DNA from: Flagellimonas aurea | Lineage (GTDB): Bacteria > Bacteroidota > Bacteroidia > Flavobacteriales > Flavobacteriaceae | Direction: 5' to 3' | DNA length: 64,000 nt | Assembly: GCF_017313785.1 (NCBI RefSeq) | Contig: NZ_JAFLNL010000003.1 | Location: forward strand, 434,001 to 498,000 | Shown here: piece after piece, positions 45,809 to 55,608 of the stretch | How positions within the stretch are numbered: position 1 is the first letter of the stretch | Layout: every line of letters begins with the position of its first letter | Notes under the pieces: model-generated | Seen by the model: the letters and a program-made list of their open reading frames with translations, nothing else | Database searches by the model: none | Told to the model about the DNA's origin: nothing | Position numbers and translations under genes: made by a program

Positions 45809-48800
45809 TTAGTTTTCGTTGGGGTCTACGGATGAATTGCTCTCTGCTTCCTTGGCCTTAATGGTGGCCAGTTCACTTTTGGCATCCGAAACGATTTCAT
45901 CAAATTCGGCGAAATTGGAAATGACACTTTCCAAAATGTAGGTGGCTTGGAAGGCGTCTCCCAAATTATAGAAGTTCTTGGCCATGATCACCAAGCCTTT
46001 TCCCGCCCATTCCTTGTAGGCCGCATAGTCCTTGGCCAATTTTTGAACGGACTCGTTGGAGGCTTCAAAATCCTGTTCCTTGTTCTTAAAATAGGCATCG
46101 TAGTACCAAGCTTCTGCCGCCAATTCTCCAGATGCAATTTGTTTTACATCTTGGTAAGCAGTTTTAGCTAAGTTCTCATTGTTCGTAGCGATGGCCGAAC
46201 GTGCAATCATGATCTGCGCATCACTTTTGATACGGTCATCGATTTTGGGAGCATTCAGCACTTTCTCGGCATAAGCAATGGTCTGCGAGTAATCCTTTTG
46301 ACCATAATACCCTTTCATCAGGTTGGACTGAGCGAAGGTTTTGTTCTCCGAAATATCCGCAGTGTTCTCCAATCTTTTCAAATACGGAATAGCGCTATTG
46401 TAGTCTTGCTTATCAACATATATCTCACAAACACGGGTCAGGGCCTGTTCAGTGTATTCACCGTTGCCTCCATCGGCCACCGCTTTGTATTTTGGTAGAG
46501 CCTTATCTTTTTCCCCATTGGCGAAATACAATTGTGCCAGCGCAAAATTGGCGTTCTGGGCATGTAATCCGTTGGGGAATTGCTTCAAGTAATCCTCGTA
46601 TCCACGTATGGCGGCTGCGGTTTTGCCCTCGATTTGTTTTCTCTCGGCGGACTCAAAACTGGCATTGTCCAATTCGGAGTCGGTCACCTCTACAAAATCC
46701 AAATTTCTGGCCCAAGCGGCGTATTCGCTCACCCGACCTTCGTCCACATAGACCAATTTGGCCGTGGCCACCGCTTGTTTGGCCTCTTGGGTGTTCGGAT
46801 ATTTTTGGACCACTTCCTTAAGTTTGCTCAACGCCTGCTCATTTCGGCTGGAATTGTAATAGACCAAACCGGAACGCAACAATCCGCGCGGGGCAAATTT
46901 ACTGCCAGAATACTCGGCTACGACTCGGTCGTAGGTTTGCAGACCCAAACTTTCTTGGTTGTTGTTGATATAGGAATTTCCAAGTTCAAAAAGGGCATCG
47001 TCCCGTAATGATGATATTGGGAACATCCTCAAGAATTCGTTGAGACCATCGATTTTTGCCGAATTGTTGCCCAAAAAACCATCGCAAAGTGTTTTTTGGA
47101 AAGCCGCATAGTCGCGCTCGGGACCGTTCATACTGGATGCCGTATCATAAGCTTTTTTTGCCAGCTGGTATTTACTGTTTACAAAGTAACTGTCCCCCAA
47201 CCTTAAATAACCATCGTTCTTTCTTTGATCATCAATGGCATTGGAGCTTACCACATTCTGAAAATAGGATATGGCGTTGTTGTAGTCTTTCAGTTTAAAG
47301 TATGAGTACCCTAAATTATAATCCAGTTGTTCATATTCCGGAAGCGACTTGGCCGCCGGAGCGTTCTGGAACCTCACAAAATCGACCAGGGCTTCTTCAA
47401 AACGGTTCAACCGGTAGGCCGATTCCGCTTTCCAATACAGTGCACGGGCCTCAAAAGTAGGATTCGCAGCACTTTTCAGGGATTTATCGAATCGTTCCCA
47501 AGCACCTTCGTAATCGCCATCGATAAAAAGTTCCACCCCACGGTAATATGCTACTTTTTGGTAGGTTTCCTTGCTGGCGTAGTTTTGATTTGCTTCCAAA
47601 AGTTCCATCGCCCCTTCAAAATTTCTAGAGGTAATGTAAGAGTCTACCAATAGTTCTTGGATTTCCATTTGATGCTCATCCTTTGGATATTTCTCCAAAT
47701 ATGTGGTCAACACTTGAGGGACTGGCTCGTAGGCATTACCTATTTCATAGCTCAAACGGGCATAGTTCAACCAGGCATCTTTTTGAATCTCTGGACTGAA
47801 CTCCATCTGTGAAGCATTTCGGAACGCATTCAGGGCTTCTGATTTTTTGTCCAACTTTAAATAGCATTCGGCCAAATGGTAGTAAGCATTTTGGGAAACG
47901 GCATTGCTTCCCCCAATAATTTTATTGAACTGTTGAATGGCCTGTTCGTAGTTGCCCAATTTATAATGGCTGTAGCCCAAGAGGTAATAATCGGTGTTGT
48001 TCCATTTTCCACGTTTGCCCCTGTATGCTTCCAAATAAGGAATGGCTTCGGCATATTCTTCCAAGTTGAAATAACTCTCCCCAATAATTTTGTTGAGTTC
48101 GGAAATTTCCTCTCTATTTGATTTTGGCAATTGCTTTTTGGCCAGTTCAATGGCCTCTTGGAACTTACCCAGCTTAAAATTGAGGTCAGCTTGATAATAC
48201 GTCAACTTTTCATCGAGCAGCTCTGGATCGCGGATTTGGTCGAACCGAGCACTTGCAGAATTGTAATCGTCCTGCTCATAGGCAATATATCCCAAATAAT
48301 ATTTGGCCTGCGAGCCGTATTTCTGGGAGGTGGTGACCTTGTTCAGATAGCGTTCAGCCTCTTGTGGACGCTTGGATGCGTACAAAGCGTAGCCGTTATT
48401 AAAGTTAAAACGGTCGCGCTCCGAGTAGGGCATTGAGCTCTCATCTACTTTTTTGTACCATTTTAAGGCATATGGATATTTCCCGGTCTCAAAATAGTAG
48501 TCGGCCACATCCAAAAATGCGGAGTTTCGCTTTGTTGATGTAGGATATCGCTCCACAAAATCTTCCATCATCTTATCCGCTCCGCGCTGGTTCAACCGAA
48601 TCGCAGCATTGGCCGCGTAATAAGCACTATTGGCTTCGGTTTCATCATCTTTGGTAGTGGCCTTCACAGACTCAAAAATGTTCTGTGCTGCTTGGTACTG
48701 CTCATTATTGTAGAGCGCCAAGGCATCTTGATAGGCTTTGTTTTCGTGGGTAAATATCTTGGTTTCCTGCGCGGACGGCACAAAAAAAGTTCCCATAAAA

Positions 48801-48832
48801 ATGGGAATTAAAAGGAGGTTTTTTCGATTCAT
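45809..48832 (-). CDS. Large tetratricopeptide-repeat protein
   Basis: The 1007-residue protein has a signal peptide (GTFFVPSAQ, about 22) and TPR or Sel1-like helical repeats over nearly its whole length, recognisable by A-x-x-x-Y-x-x-G-x-Y motifs such as YFETGKYPYALKWYKKV, LGYSHYKLGNYEQAIQQFNK and LGDSYFVNSKYQLAKKAYD. The tail is acidic (SVDPNEN). It is probably periplasmic and works as a scaffold. Adjacent barrel gene in the same operon suggests a complex in the outer membrane. I recognise no enzymatic domain. Confidence 0.9.
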   Translation of the reverse strand: MNRKNLLLIPIFMGTFFVPSAQETKIFTHENKAYQDALALYNNEQYQAAQNIFESVKATTKDDETEANSAYYAANAAIRLNQRGADKMMEDFVERYPTSTKRNSAFLDVADYYFETGKYPYALKWYKKVDESSMPYSERDRFNFNNGYALYASKRPQEAERYLNKVTTSQKYGSQAKYYLGYIAYEQDDYNSASARFDQIRDPELLDEKLTYYQADLNFKLGKFQEAIELAKKQLPKSNREEISELNKIIGESYFNLEEYAEAIPYLEAYRGKRGKWNNTDYYLLGYSHYKLGNYEQAIQQFNKIIGGSNAVSQNAYYHLAECYLKLDKKSEALNAFRNASQMEFSPEIQKDAWLNYARLSYEIGNAYEPVPQVLTTYLEKYPKDEHQMEIQELLVDSYITSRNFEGAMELLEANQNYASKETYQKVAYYRGVELFIDGDYEGAWERFDKSLKSAANPTFEARALYWKAESAYRLNRFEEALVDFVRFQNAPAAKSLPEYEQLDYNLGYSYFKLKDYNNAISYFQNVVSSNAIDDQRKNDGYLRLGDSYFVNSKYQLAKKAYDTASSMNGPERDYAAFQKTLCDGFLGNNSAKIDGLNEFLRMFPISSLRDDALFELGNSYINNNQESLGLQTYDRVVAEYSGSKFAPRGLLRSGLVYYNSSRNEQALSKLKEVVQKYPNTQEAKQAVATAKLVYVDEGRVSEYAAWARNLDFVEVTDSELDNASFESAERKQIEGKTAAAIRGYEDYLKQFPNGLHAQNANFALAQLYFANGEKDKALPKYKAVADGGNGEYTEQALTRVCEIYVDKQDYNSAIPYLKRLENTADISENKTFAQSNLMKGYYGQKDYSQTIAYAEKVLNAPKIDDRIKSDAQIMIARSAIATNNENLAKTAYQDVKQIASGELAAEAWYYDAYFKNKEQDFEASNESVQKLAKDYAAYKEWAGKGLVIMAKNFYNLGDAFQATYILESVISNFAEFDEIVSDAKSELATIKAKEAESNSSVDPNEN

Positions 48833-48872
48833 AGTGTTCTACGCTCTTCTCGATTGACTTTACACATAACGT

Positions 48873-48880
48873 CAAATTTA
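48873..48880 (-). promoter_or_regulatory. -7 box of the TPR/barrel operon
   Basis: The minus strand reads TAAATTTG, exact to TAnnTTTG, 41 nt before the ATG; no TTG at the -33 distance. Confidence 0.42.
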
Positions 48881-49095
48881 AGGCCAAAGTATATTTTAAT
48901 CTGTCATTTACCGAAATTTACGAACCTGAACTTGATTTATTGGCACGAAATAGTATTTTTAAGTCCTCTATTGAAAACCCCTTCAATAGCAATAATTCCA
49001 AACCTCAACATATAAAGTCGTTTTTGGCTTTGCAATTACAAAAAAGGGGGACAATCCTTGGATTTGTACCATTGTCTAATTTATACCATGTTGAG

Positions 49096-49644
49096 ATGAC
49101 CTATTTTACAATTATTCTGATTCTGATCATATTGTTCTGCGTTTTCCTGTACAATAACTTAATCAGCAAAAAAAACAAGGTTGAAGAATCTTATAGCAGC
49201 ATCGATGTAATGCTAAAAAAGAGAACCGACCTAATTCCGCAACTTATTAATACTGTTAAAGGCGCCATACAGCACGAACGGGAAACCTTGATGGAGCTTA
49301 CCCAGCTAAGGGAAAAAATATTGGCAAAGGATATCCAACCCGAAGAACGGTTTCAATTGGAAAGCCAACTGGGGATTATGTTGGGGAAATTGCAAGTTCG
49401 TGCCGAAGCCTACCCCGATCTAAAAGCGAACCAAAACTTTCTTTTGCTGCAATCCAGCCTAAACGAAGTCGAAGAACAACTATCCGCAGCCCGAAGAGCC
49501 TACAATGCCGCTGTAAATTCGTTCAACAATGCCATTGAAATGTTTCCTTCCAACATCATGGGCAAATTGATGCGCTACTCCAAAAGACCCTTGTTCACCA
49601 TTAAGGAAGAGGAAAGAAGTGTTCCAAAAATTTCATTCAACTAA
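49096..49644 (+). CDS. lemA: LemA family protein
   Basis: The 182-residue protein has one N-terminal membrane helix (ILILIILFCVFLYNNLI) and the LemA helical body: KVEESYSSIDVMLKKRTDLI, LINTVKGAIQHERETLMELT, AYPDLKANQNFLLLQSSLNE, AYNAAVNSFNNAIEMFPSNI. I choose the start at 49096, because the alternative at 48940 adds 52 residues without LemA character. LemA proteins are membrane-anchored with an external helical domain and unclear function. It is followed 6 nt later by the DUF3137 gene. Confidence 0.92.
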   Translation: MTYFTIILILIILFCVFLYNNLISKKNKVEESYSSIDVMLKKRTDLIPQLINTVKGAIQHERETLMELTQLREKILAKDIQPEERFQLESQLGIMLGKLQVRAEAYPDLKANQNFLLLQSSLNEVEEQLSAARRAYNAAVNSFNNAIEMFPSNIMGKLMRYSKRPLFTIKEEERSVPKISFN

Positions 49645-49650
49645 CCACAA

Positions 49651-50772
49651 ATGGTCGATTTAAACAAAATCAGGGATGAGGTATATCCGCTCCTAATTAA
49701 AGCTGAACACATCCGAAGAAAACATCTTTTTTATCAAAAGATATTTTCAGTTTTAATGTCACTAATGATTTTTGGTTTTTTGCTTTTGCCCATGGTCACC
49801 TACTTTAACAATGCCGGTTTCAGCAAATGGATTGCCAATGTTACCCAAGGAAGCTCATGGAACCCTTTTCAACTAATAGCGACAGTGTATTGGGTACTCT
49901 TTTTCATTACTATGGTTGCTTCCTATACCACTAAAAATAAGTACAGGACAAGCGAAAGAGAAATATTGAAGAAGGCCTTGCATAAAATGGTACCCGAATT
50001 CAAATTTGACTTCAAAAAACAGATTTCTCCCAAACTAATTGAAGAAAGTAAACTACTCCCTTCCTACGCACAAGTGAAAAAGAATAAACAGAGTAGTTAT
50101 AATCTTCACTTTGGAACTTTATCCGGAAGGGTGGGCGACACCCAGATTGCCATGGGCGATGTCAATATCATCAACCAAGGGGTCTATAGTTCCTTTTTAA
50201 TGTACATTCCTTTGTTCCCCTACCTCAACTTCGTCTATAACTATATCAGACCTTGGTTTTCCAAACACCATTCTAACGAGAATATGGGAAGTAGTTTCGT
50301 TGGAATGTTTGCCGTGGTCGATTTTAATAAAAAGTTCAATGGACATACCATTGTTTTGTCCGATGCAATGGAAAAAAGAGTGGGGCATCTTGCTAAAAAC
50401 CTACAAAATTTTAATGCTGCAAGAGGTATACTTGTAGAGCTAGAAGATACTGAGTTTGAAAATGATTTTATGGTATACAGTACCGATCAGGTCGAGGCAC
50501 GGTATATCCTATCCACTTCTCTAATGGAAAGAATAACCCGTTTAAAAAGAAAGATCGATAAACCCATCATGCTCTCATTCAACAAAAACAAATTGTATTT
50601 GGGCATACAGCATCCATATGGTTTCCTTTGCCTAAATAAAGAAGAGAGTTTATTAAAATCAGATGTTTTTGAAAAAGTTCATGAGGATATTTATGCAGCC
50701 ATTGGTATTGTGGAAGATTTAAACCTGAACACAAGAATCTGGAAAAATCAATCCATGGAAGTTTCAAAATAA
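49651..50772 (+). CDS. DUF3137 membrane protein, LemA partner
   Basis: The 373-residue protein has two membrane helices (FSVLMSLMIFGFLLLPMVT, about 35-55, and LIATVYWVLFFITMVASY, about 74-92) and a DUF3137 body: VGDTQIAMGDVNII, FVGMFAVVDFNKKFNGHTIV, FENDFMVYSTDQVEARYILS. DUF3137 genes are commonly next to lemA, as here with 6 nt between, so a joint role is likely. The function is unknown. Confidence 0.87.
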   Translation: MVDLNKIRDEVYPLLIKAEHIRRKHLFYQKIFSVLMSLMIFGFLLLPMVTYFNNAGFSKWIANVTQGSSWNPFQLIATVYWVLFFITMVASYTTKNKYRTSEREILKKALHKMVPEFKFDFKKQISPKLIEESKLLPSYAQVKKNKQSSYNLHFGTLSGRVGDTQIAMGDVNIINQGVYSSFLMYIPLFPYLNFVYNYIRPWFSKHHSNENMGSSFVGMFAVVDFNKKFNGHTIVLSDAMEKRVGHLAKNLQNFNAARGILVELEDTEFENDFMVYSTDQVEARYILSTSLMERITRLKRKIDKPIMLSFNKNKLYLGIQHPYGFLCLNKEESLLKSDVFEKVHEDIYAAIGIVEDLNLNTRIWKNQSMEVSK

Positions 50773-50819
50773 ATTTGGGATTAACCTTTCATTTTGATGT
50801 CGCTTAGCATATTTTCAAA

Positions 50820-50827
50820 TACTTTTG
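50820..50827 (+). promoter_or_regulatory. -7 box of ftsE
   Basis: TACTTTTG matches TAnnTTTG exactly, 22 nt before the ATG. A TTG at 50794-50796 is 23 nt upstream, slightly long. Confidence 0.5.
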
Positions 50828-50849
50828 TGTAAGCTGTTGAATTAAAATT

Positions 50850-51533
50850 ATGTCCGATACCGTAGTAAAATTACAAGACGTTGCCGTATTTCAGGATGAG
50901 AACATGGTTCTCAACGATATTGACCTTGAGGTCAAAAAAGGGGAATTCGTCTATGTAATCGGCAAAACAGGTAGTGGAAAAAGTAGTTTTATGAAAACAC
51001 TGTATGCCGACCTTCCATTAAAGCAAGGTGCTGGACAGGTAGTGGACATTGACCTAAAAACGATGAAAGAAAAGGACATACCCTTTTTGCGAAGAAAGTT
51101 GGGCATCGTTTTTCAGGACTTTAAATTGCTACCGGACAGAAATGTCAATAACAACCTTAGGTTCGTACTCAAGGCAACCGGTTGGACCGACCCCAAGAAA
51201 ATGGATGATAAAATCGAAGAGGTGTTGGACAAAGTCGGTATGAAAACCAAAGGTTTTAAGTTTCCCCACGAACTATCTGGTGGCGAACAACAGCGTATTG
51301 CCATTGCAAGGGCCCTACTGAATGACCCTGAACTTATTTTGGCCGACGAGCCGACAGGGAATTTGGACCCGCAGACAAGTGTTGAGGTGATGAAAGTATT
51401 GCAGGACATTAACCAAAATGGGCGCACCATTATTATGGCGACACATGATTATGCATTAATCTTAAAATATCCGCATAAAACCCTAAAATGTGATGGCAGC
51501 AAAGTGTTCGAGGTAATACAAAAAGCGATATAA
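50850..51533 (+). CDS. ftsE: Cell-division ATPase FtsE
   Basis: The 227-residue ABC ATPase has Walker A GKTGSGKSS, a Q-loop in GIVFQDFKLLPDRNV, the signature LSGGEQQRIAIARALLND, Walker B LILADEPTGNLD and the His switch MATHDYAL. The FtsE-type stretch LPDRNVNNNLRFVLKATGW is clear. With FtsX it regulates peptidoglycan hydrolases at the septum. No ftsX is adjacent, as is usual in Flavobacteriia where ftsX lies elsewhere. Own promoter; not part of the lemA operon. Confidence 0.94.
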   Translation: MSDTVVKLQDVAVFQDENMVLNDIDLEVKKGEFVYVIGKTGSGKSSFMKTLYADLPLKQGAGQVVDIDLKTMKEKDIPFLRRKLGIVFQDFKLLPDRNVNNNLRFVLKATGWTDPKKMDDKIEEVLDKVGMKTKGFKFPHELSGGEQQRIAIARALLNDPELILADEPTGNLDPQTSVEVMKVLQDINQNGRTIIMATHDYALILKYPHKTLKCDGSKVFEVIQKAI

Positions 51534-51630
51534 CACCCAAAACACCTTTCTAGTGGATTGATTTCCATTGAAATTATTCGGTCAACAAAAGTTTTTGTTA
51601 CTTTGTTCAAACTAACATTGATTCCTTTCT

Positions 51631-52389
51631 ATGGAAATTCTTGGTATTGATATTGGCGGGTCGGGCATGAAAGGTGCCCTAGTAAACGCCGAAACTGGAG
51701 AGATGTTGACAGAACGCTTCCGAATCCCAACCCCAAAATCAAAAAAGCCCAAAGATATGGCCAAAGTGGTGGCCGAAATCGTGGAACACTTCAATTATGA
51801 AGGGCCTGTGGGCTGTGGATTCCCATCCATAGTAAAAAACGGGGTTTGCAAATCGCCAGGAAATCTTCATCCAAGTTGGGTCGGTGTTAATATCGATGAA
51901 TTATTCACCGAATATACCGGGCATGAATTTACCGTACTCAACGATGCAGATGCCGCTGGCTATGCCTCAATGAACTATGGTATTGGAAAAGGTAAAAATG
52001 GTCTTGTAATAATGATTACCATCGGAACAGGACTAGGTAGTGGTGCCTTCTATAACGGTGTGCTCATCCCAAATTTTGAGCTGGGCCAGATTCCATACAA
52101 AAAGCACAAAAAGATTGAAAAATGGGCGGCCGCTTCGGCAAAAGAACGAGAAGAGCTCAGTTTTAAAAAGTGGGGCAAACGCTTCAATAAATTCCTAAAA
52201 CTGGTAGAGCTTATCGTTTGCCCGGACCTTATCATTGTTGGCGGGGGAACCTCAAAAAATTGGGAGGAATTCAGTCATCATATCGATATTGAGACTGAGG
52301 TGATCAAGGCTGAATTAATGAACCATGCAGGTATCATTGGAGCTGCCGTAGCGTGTTTGCGAGAACAGCACCACGGACATTTACAGTAA
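51631..52389 (+). CDS. ppgK: Polyphosphate glucokinase (PpgK-like ROK kinase)
   Basis: The 252-residue ROK-family kinase phosphorylates glucose from polyphosphate and perhaps ATP. It has GIDIGGSGMKGALVN (phosphate loop), CGFPSIVKNGV, SPGNLHPSWVGVN (the PpgK type stretch), NDADAAGYASM (catalytic Asp) and TIGTGLGSGAF. The lack of the ROK zinc motif CxCGxxGC and the short length support PpgK over glucokinase. Single gene, convergent with typA. Confidence 0.88.
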   Translation: MEILGIDIGGSGMKGALVNAETGEMLTERFRIPTPKSKKPKDMAKVVAEIVEHFNYEGPVGCGFPSIVKNGVCKSPGNLHPSWVGVNIDELFTEYTGHEFTVLNDADAAGYASMNYGIGKGKNGLVIMITIGTGLGSGAFYNGVLIPNFELGQIPYKKHKKIEKWAAASAKEREELSFKKWGKRFNKFLKLVELIVCPDLIIVGGGTSKNWEEFSHHIDIETEVIKAELMNHAGIIGAAVACLREQHHGHLQ

Positions 52390-52424
52390 ATTTTAAGATC
52401 AAAGAACTTGGGCCTCTTCGCTTG

Positions 52425-52468
52425 TTTTAAAAAGAAAAGCGAATGAAGTGTATCACTCCATCCGCTTT
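52425..52468 (-). terminator. Terminator of typA
   Basis: Arms 52436-52450 and 52454-52468 pair over 15 nt; two A-C mismatches on the plus strand are U-G pairs in the minus-strand RNA, and a T-run follows there. Confidence 0.82.
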
Positions 52469-52492
52469 ATTCAAATGTCAAATTGAATTATC

Positions 52493-54292
52493 TTAAACTA
52501 CCTTGTTTCTTTTTCTATCCACTTCTTTCAGGTATATTTTCCTAAGTCTCAAGTGGTTTGGGGTCACCTCTACGTATTCATCCTTTTGAATGTACTCCAA
52601 TGCTTCTTCCAGAGAGAATTTGATAGCAGGAACAATCTTTGCCTTGTCATCAGCTCCCGAAGAACGAACGTTAGATAGTTTTTTGGTCTTGGTCACGTTC
52701 ACTGTCATATCATCCTGACGGGAGTTTTCACCGATTACCTGCCCTTCATAGATATCCTCTCCCGGGTCAATAAAGAACTTACCTCTTTCCTGAAGTTTAT
52801 CGATGGAATAAGGGATCGCTGTTCCGTTTTCCATGGAAACCAAAGAACCGTTCAATCGCTGGGCGATATCCCCTTTCAATGGTTGATATTCAAAAAACCT
52901 ATGCGCCATAATGGCCTCACCTGCGGTAGCCGTCAACAATTGGTTTCTAAGACCGATGATTCCTCTGGATGGAATAATGAATTCACAGACCATTCGGGAA
53001 CCTCTTGCTTCCATACTGGTCATCTCTCCTTTTCGGATGGACACCATCTCAACCGCTTTTCCAGAAACTTCTTCTGGCAAGTCAATGGTCAAGTGTTCCA
53101 CCGGCTCACATTTAACTCCATCAATCTCCTTAATGATAACCTGTGGCTGACCAATTTGAAGCTCGTAACCTTCTCTACGCATGGTTTCGATCAAAACAGA
53201 AAGGTGCAATACCCCACGGCCATAGACCAAGAATTTATCTGCACTATCGGTTTGTTGTACACGAAGCGCCAAGTTTTTCTCCAATTCTTTTTCCAAACGC
53301 TCCTTGATGTGACGGGAAGTAACAAACTTTCCATCTTTACCAAAAAACGGACTATCGTTGATCGTGAAAAGCATACTCATGGTAGGCTCATCAATAGCAA
53401 TGGTCTTCAATTTTTCTGGGTTTTCGATGTCGGCAACGGTATCGCCAATCTCGAATCCTTCCATACCAACAATGGCACAAATATCCCCAGCAACCACTTC
53501 TTCCACTCTCAAACGGCCCAAACCTTCAAAAGTGTAAAGTTCCTTAATTCTTGTTTTTACGATAGAACCGTCTCTTTTCACCAAAGAAACCTGTTGCCCT
53601 TCACGAAGTTTACCACGTTGCAATCTTCCGATGGCGATTCGCCCGGTAAATGACGAGTAATCCAAAGAAGTGATCAACATTTGAGTAGTACCTTCTTGAG
53701 GTTTGAACTCTGGAACATGTTCGATTACCATATCCAATAGCGGCTCAATGTTCTCTGTCTGTACTTTCCAATCCTCGCCCATCCAGTTGTTCTTTGCAGA
53801 ACCATAAACGGTCGGGAAATCCAGCTGCCATTCTTCGGCACCCAATTCGAACATCAAGTCAAAAACTTTCTCGTGCACTTCTTCCGGAGTACAGTTTTCC
53901 TTATCAACTTTGTTGATGACCACGCAAGGTTTCAAACCAAGGTCGATTGCCTTTTGAAGTACAAAACGGGTCTGTGGCATGGGCCCCTCAAAGGCGTCCA
54001 CCAACAACAAAACCCCATCTGCCATGTTCAGAACACGCTCTACCTCACCACCAAAATCGGCGTGACCAGGGGTATCTATAATATTGATTTTTGTGTCTTT
54101 GTAAACAACGGAAACGTTTTTGGAAACAATGGTGATTCCACGCTCCCTTTCCAGGTCGTTGTTATCCAATATCAGGTCGCCCTTGTTCTCATTTTCTCGG
54201 AACAACTGGCAATGGTACATAATTTTATCAACCAAGGTAGTTTTACCGTGGTCTACGTGTGCAATGATTGCAATGTTTTTGATTTTGGACAT
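52493..54292 (-). CDS. typA: Ribosome-associated GTPase TypA/BipA
   Basis: The 599-residue translational GTPase has [13 protein letters not shown] (G1), [16 protein letters not shown] (G3), [13 protein letters not shown] (G4), and the C-terminal TypA domain ([40 protein letters not shown]). It acts in ribosome assembly, stress and low-temperature growth. Monocistronic with an exact Bacteroidota promoter and own terminator. Confidence 0.97.
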   Translation of the reverse strand: MSKIKNIAIIAHVDHGKTTLVDKIMYHCQLFRENENKGDLILDNNDLERERGITIVSKNVSVVYKDTKINIIDTPGHADFGGEVERVLNMADGVLLLVDAFEGPMPQTRFVLQKAIDLGLKPCVVINKVDKENCTPEEVHEKVFDLMFELGAEEWQLDFPTVYGSAKNNWMGEDWKVQTENIEPLLDMVIEHVPEFKPQEGTTQMLITSLDYSSFTGRIAIGRLQRGKLREGQQVSLVKRDGSIVKTRIKELYTFEGLGRLRVEEVVAGDICAIVGMEGFEIGDTVADIENPEKLKTIAIDEPTMSMLFTINDSPFFGKDGKFVTSRHIKERLEKELEKNLALRVQQTDSADKFLVYGRGVLHLSVLIETMRREGYELQIGQPQVIIKEIDGVKCEPVEHLTIDLPEEVSGKAVEMVSIRKGEMTSMEARGSRMVCEFIIPSRGIIGLRNQLLTATAGEAIMAHRFFEYQPLKGDIAQRLNGSLVSMENGTAIPYSIDKLQERGKFFIDPGEDIYEGQVIGENSRQDDMTVNVTKTKKLSNVRSSGADDKAKIVPAIKFSLEEALEYIQKDEYVEVTPNHLRLRKIYLKEVDRKRNKVV

Positions 54293-54311
54293 AACCTAAA
54301 TTTTAAGCCCG

Positions 54312-54340
54312 CAAAGATACTGCTATTTTTTCTTGTGCAA
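54312..54340 (-). promoter_or_regulatory. Promoter of typA
   Basis: On the minus strand TTG (54340-54338), 18 nt, then TATCTTTG (54319-54312), exact to TAnnTTTG, 20 nt before the ATG. Confidence 0.72.
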
Positions 54341-54391
54341 CACACCTTAATGTTATTTTTATCTTATTGATTTTGTGGAAGTTCCATTATT

Positions 54392-54931
54392 TCACTTTCT
54401 ACCGACCACCCACCCGAGCTTCAAGGCAAGAAAAATACCGAAGTTACTTTCAAATTCATCAAAGAAATAACCGGGCCCAAACTCGAATCGAAATTGCAAT
54501 CCTTTTTGGCTCGTCCGTTGGAGACCATAAACGGCGCCGATACCCCCAAAATAATCAGAAACATAATCCAAATCCCCAATTATTGCCTTACCTCCTTGAA
54601 TGGCGATTGTGGGAGCAATATAGTTACCCGTATTGCCTGTAATGTTTTTTCCTTTTGCCAGTCGTCGGTCAAAATTATAGTAGTATCGGTACTGTAGCCT
54701 TCCAATAGGGTATATCCCAAATCCACTTTCCACAAAGTCGGATTCCCTGTACCCAAAACCCATGGTAGCCTCTGCCGTTATAGTTGAATTTTGGGAAAGT
54801 CCCTTTTCATAGATGATGCCGGGAAGTAGTACATTTAAGGTGAGTTGATAGTCTTCAACGTTCTTCACAGATTGTGCAATTCCAACAACTCCAATGGATA
54901 AAAATAAAAGTAATGAGGAAATAGTTTTCAT
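54392..54931 (-). CDS. Outer-membrane beta-barrel protein, tandem paralog 1
   Basis: The 179-residue protein has a signal peptide (GVVGIAQ, about 19) and eight or so beta strands ending LALKLGWVVGRK. Signature shared with the next two genes: LTLNVLLPGIIYEKGLSQNST, RYYYNFDRR, GNTGNYIAPTIAI, GAVYGLQRTSQKGLQFRFE, GPGYF. It is an unnamed barrel family, known only as hypothetical in databases I recall. 56 nt from paralog 2. Confidence 0.82.
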   Translation of the reverse strand: MKTISSLLLFLSIGVVGIAQSVKNVEDYQLTLNVLLPGIIYEKGLSQNSTITAEATMGFGYRESDFVESGFGIYPIGRLQYRYYYNFDRRLAKGKNITGNTGNYIAPTIAIQGGKAIIGDLDYVSDYFGGIGAVYGLQRTSQKGLQFRFEFGPGYFFDEFESNFGIFLALKLGWVVGRK

Positions 54932-54986
54932 AAATGGTTAGTTTGAATTTCCTCAAGAAGGCTCAAATATTGTACCAGAAAAATGA

Positions 54987-55544
54987 TCACAGACCAACAC
55001 ACCAGCGCTTTTCGCTGATAATCCACCCAATACTCAAGTTTACCACGGGTTGGATGGTGCCTTTGAACGGTCCCACATAATAGCCGGCACCGGCATCAAT
55101 AGAGAAGCTGAAGCCTGAATCAAAACTGCGTTGAATGCCATAAACCAGACCACCATAACCGTGAATACCATCTACCAGTTGCCCCTCGACCACACGCTCT
55201 CCGGGAGAAAAAACAGCTACGGAAGGTGCTACGTAATTACCGGAATTTCCAAAAATAGACCTTCTGCGTCTTTCCCGACTGTTCAAGTTGTGGTAATATC
55301 GGTTTTGAATGGTAATGGCAGGAAAAAAATCAAAATCTTCCAAAGGTTGGGAACTAGCTGGTTCCAGAGCGACCTGATATGCTACGCGAATATCCAGCGT
55401 ACTGTTCACGCCCAAAGCCATTTCGTACTGGATACCCGGATTGATGGCATTGAGCTTAAACTGACGGACCTCGCAATTGGTGCCGTATTGAGCATGTACA
55501 AAAAATCCTGTGGACAGGAATGCCAAAAGCAGTAAGCGACGCAT
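54987..55544 (-). CDS. Outer-membrane beta-barrel protein, tandem paralog 2
   Basis: The 185-residue protein has a signal peptide (GFFVHAQ, about 19), the shared LNAINPGIQYEMALGVNST, RYYHNLNSRERRR, GNSGNYVAPSVAVF, GLVYGIQRSFDSGFSFSIDA and GAGYYVG motifs and a C-terminal IGWIISEKRWCVGL. Diverged mostly between motifs. 64 nt from paralog 3 on one side and 55 from paralog 1 on the other; no terminators between them. Confidence 0.82.
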   Translation of the reverse strand: MRRLLLLAFLSTGFFVHAQYGTNCEVRQFKLNAINPGIQYEMALGVNSTLDIRVAYQVALEPASSQPLEDFDFFPAITIQNRYYHNLNSRERRRRSIFGNSGNYVAPSVAVFSPGERVVEGQLVDGIHGYGGLVYGIQRSFDSGFSFSIDAGAGYYVGPFKGTIQPVVNLSIGWIISEKRWCVGL

Positions 55545-55608
55545 GTAGGTTAATTTGGTAGTACTATAACCCCAACTTTATCAAAATAGTATGCTCTGAC
55601 CTCTTTAT

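Noticed and set aside
48940-49095. 52-residue N-terminal extension of LemA
   Set aside because: No LemA character and the start at 49096 puts the membrane helix at the normal N-terminal place.
52883-53653. 256-residue plus-strand frame opposite typA
   Set aside because: Antisense to the conserved TypA core; its composition is not protein-like and typA is certain on the other strand.
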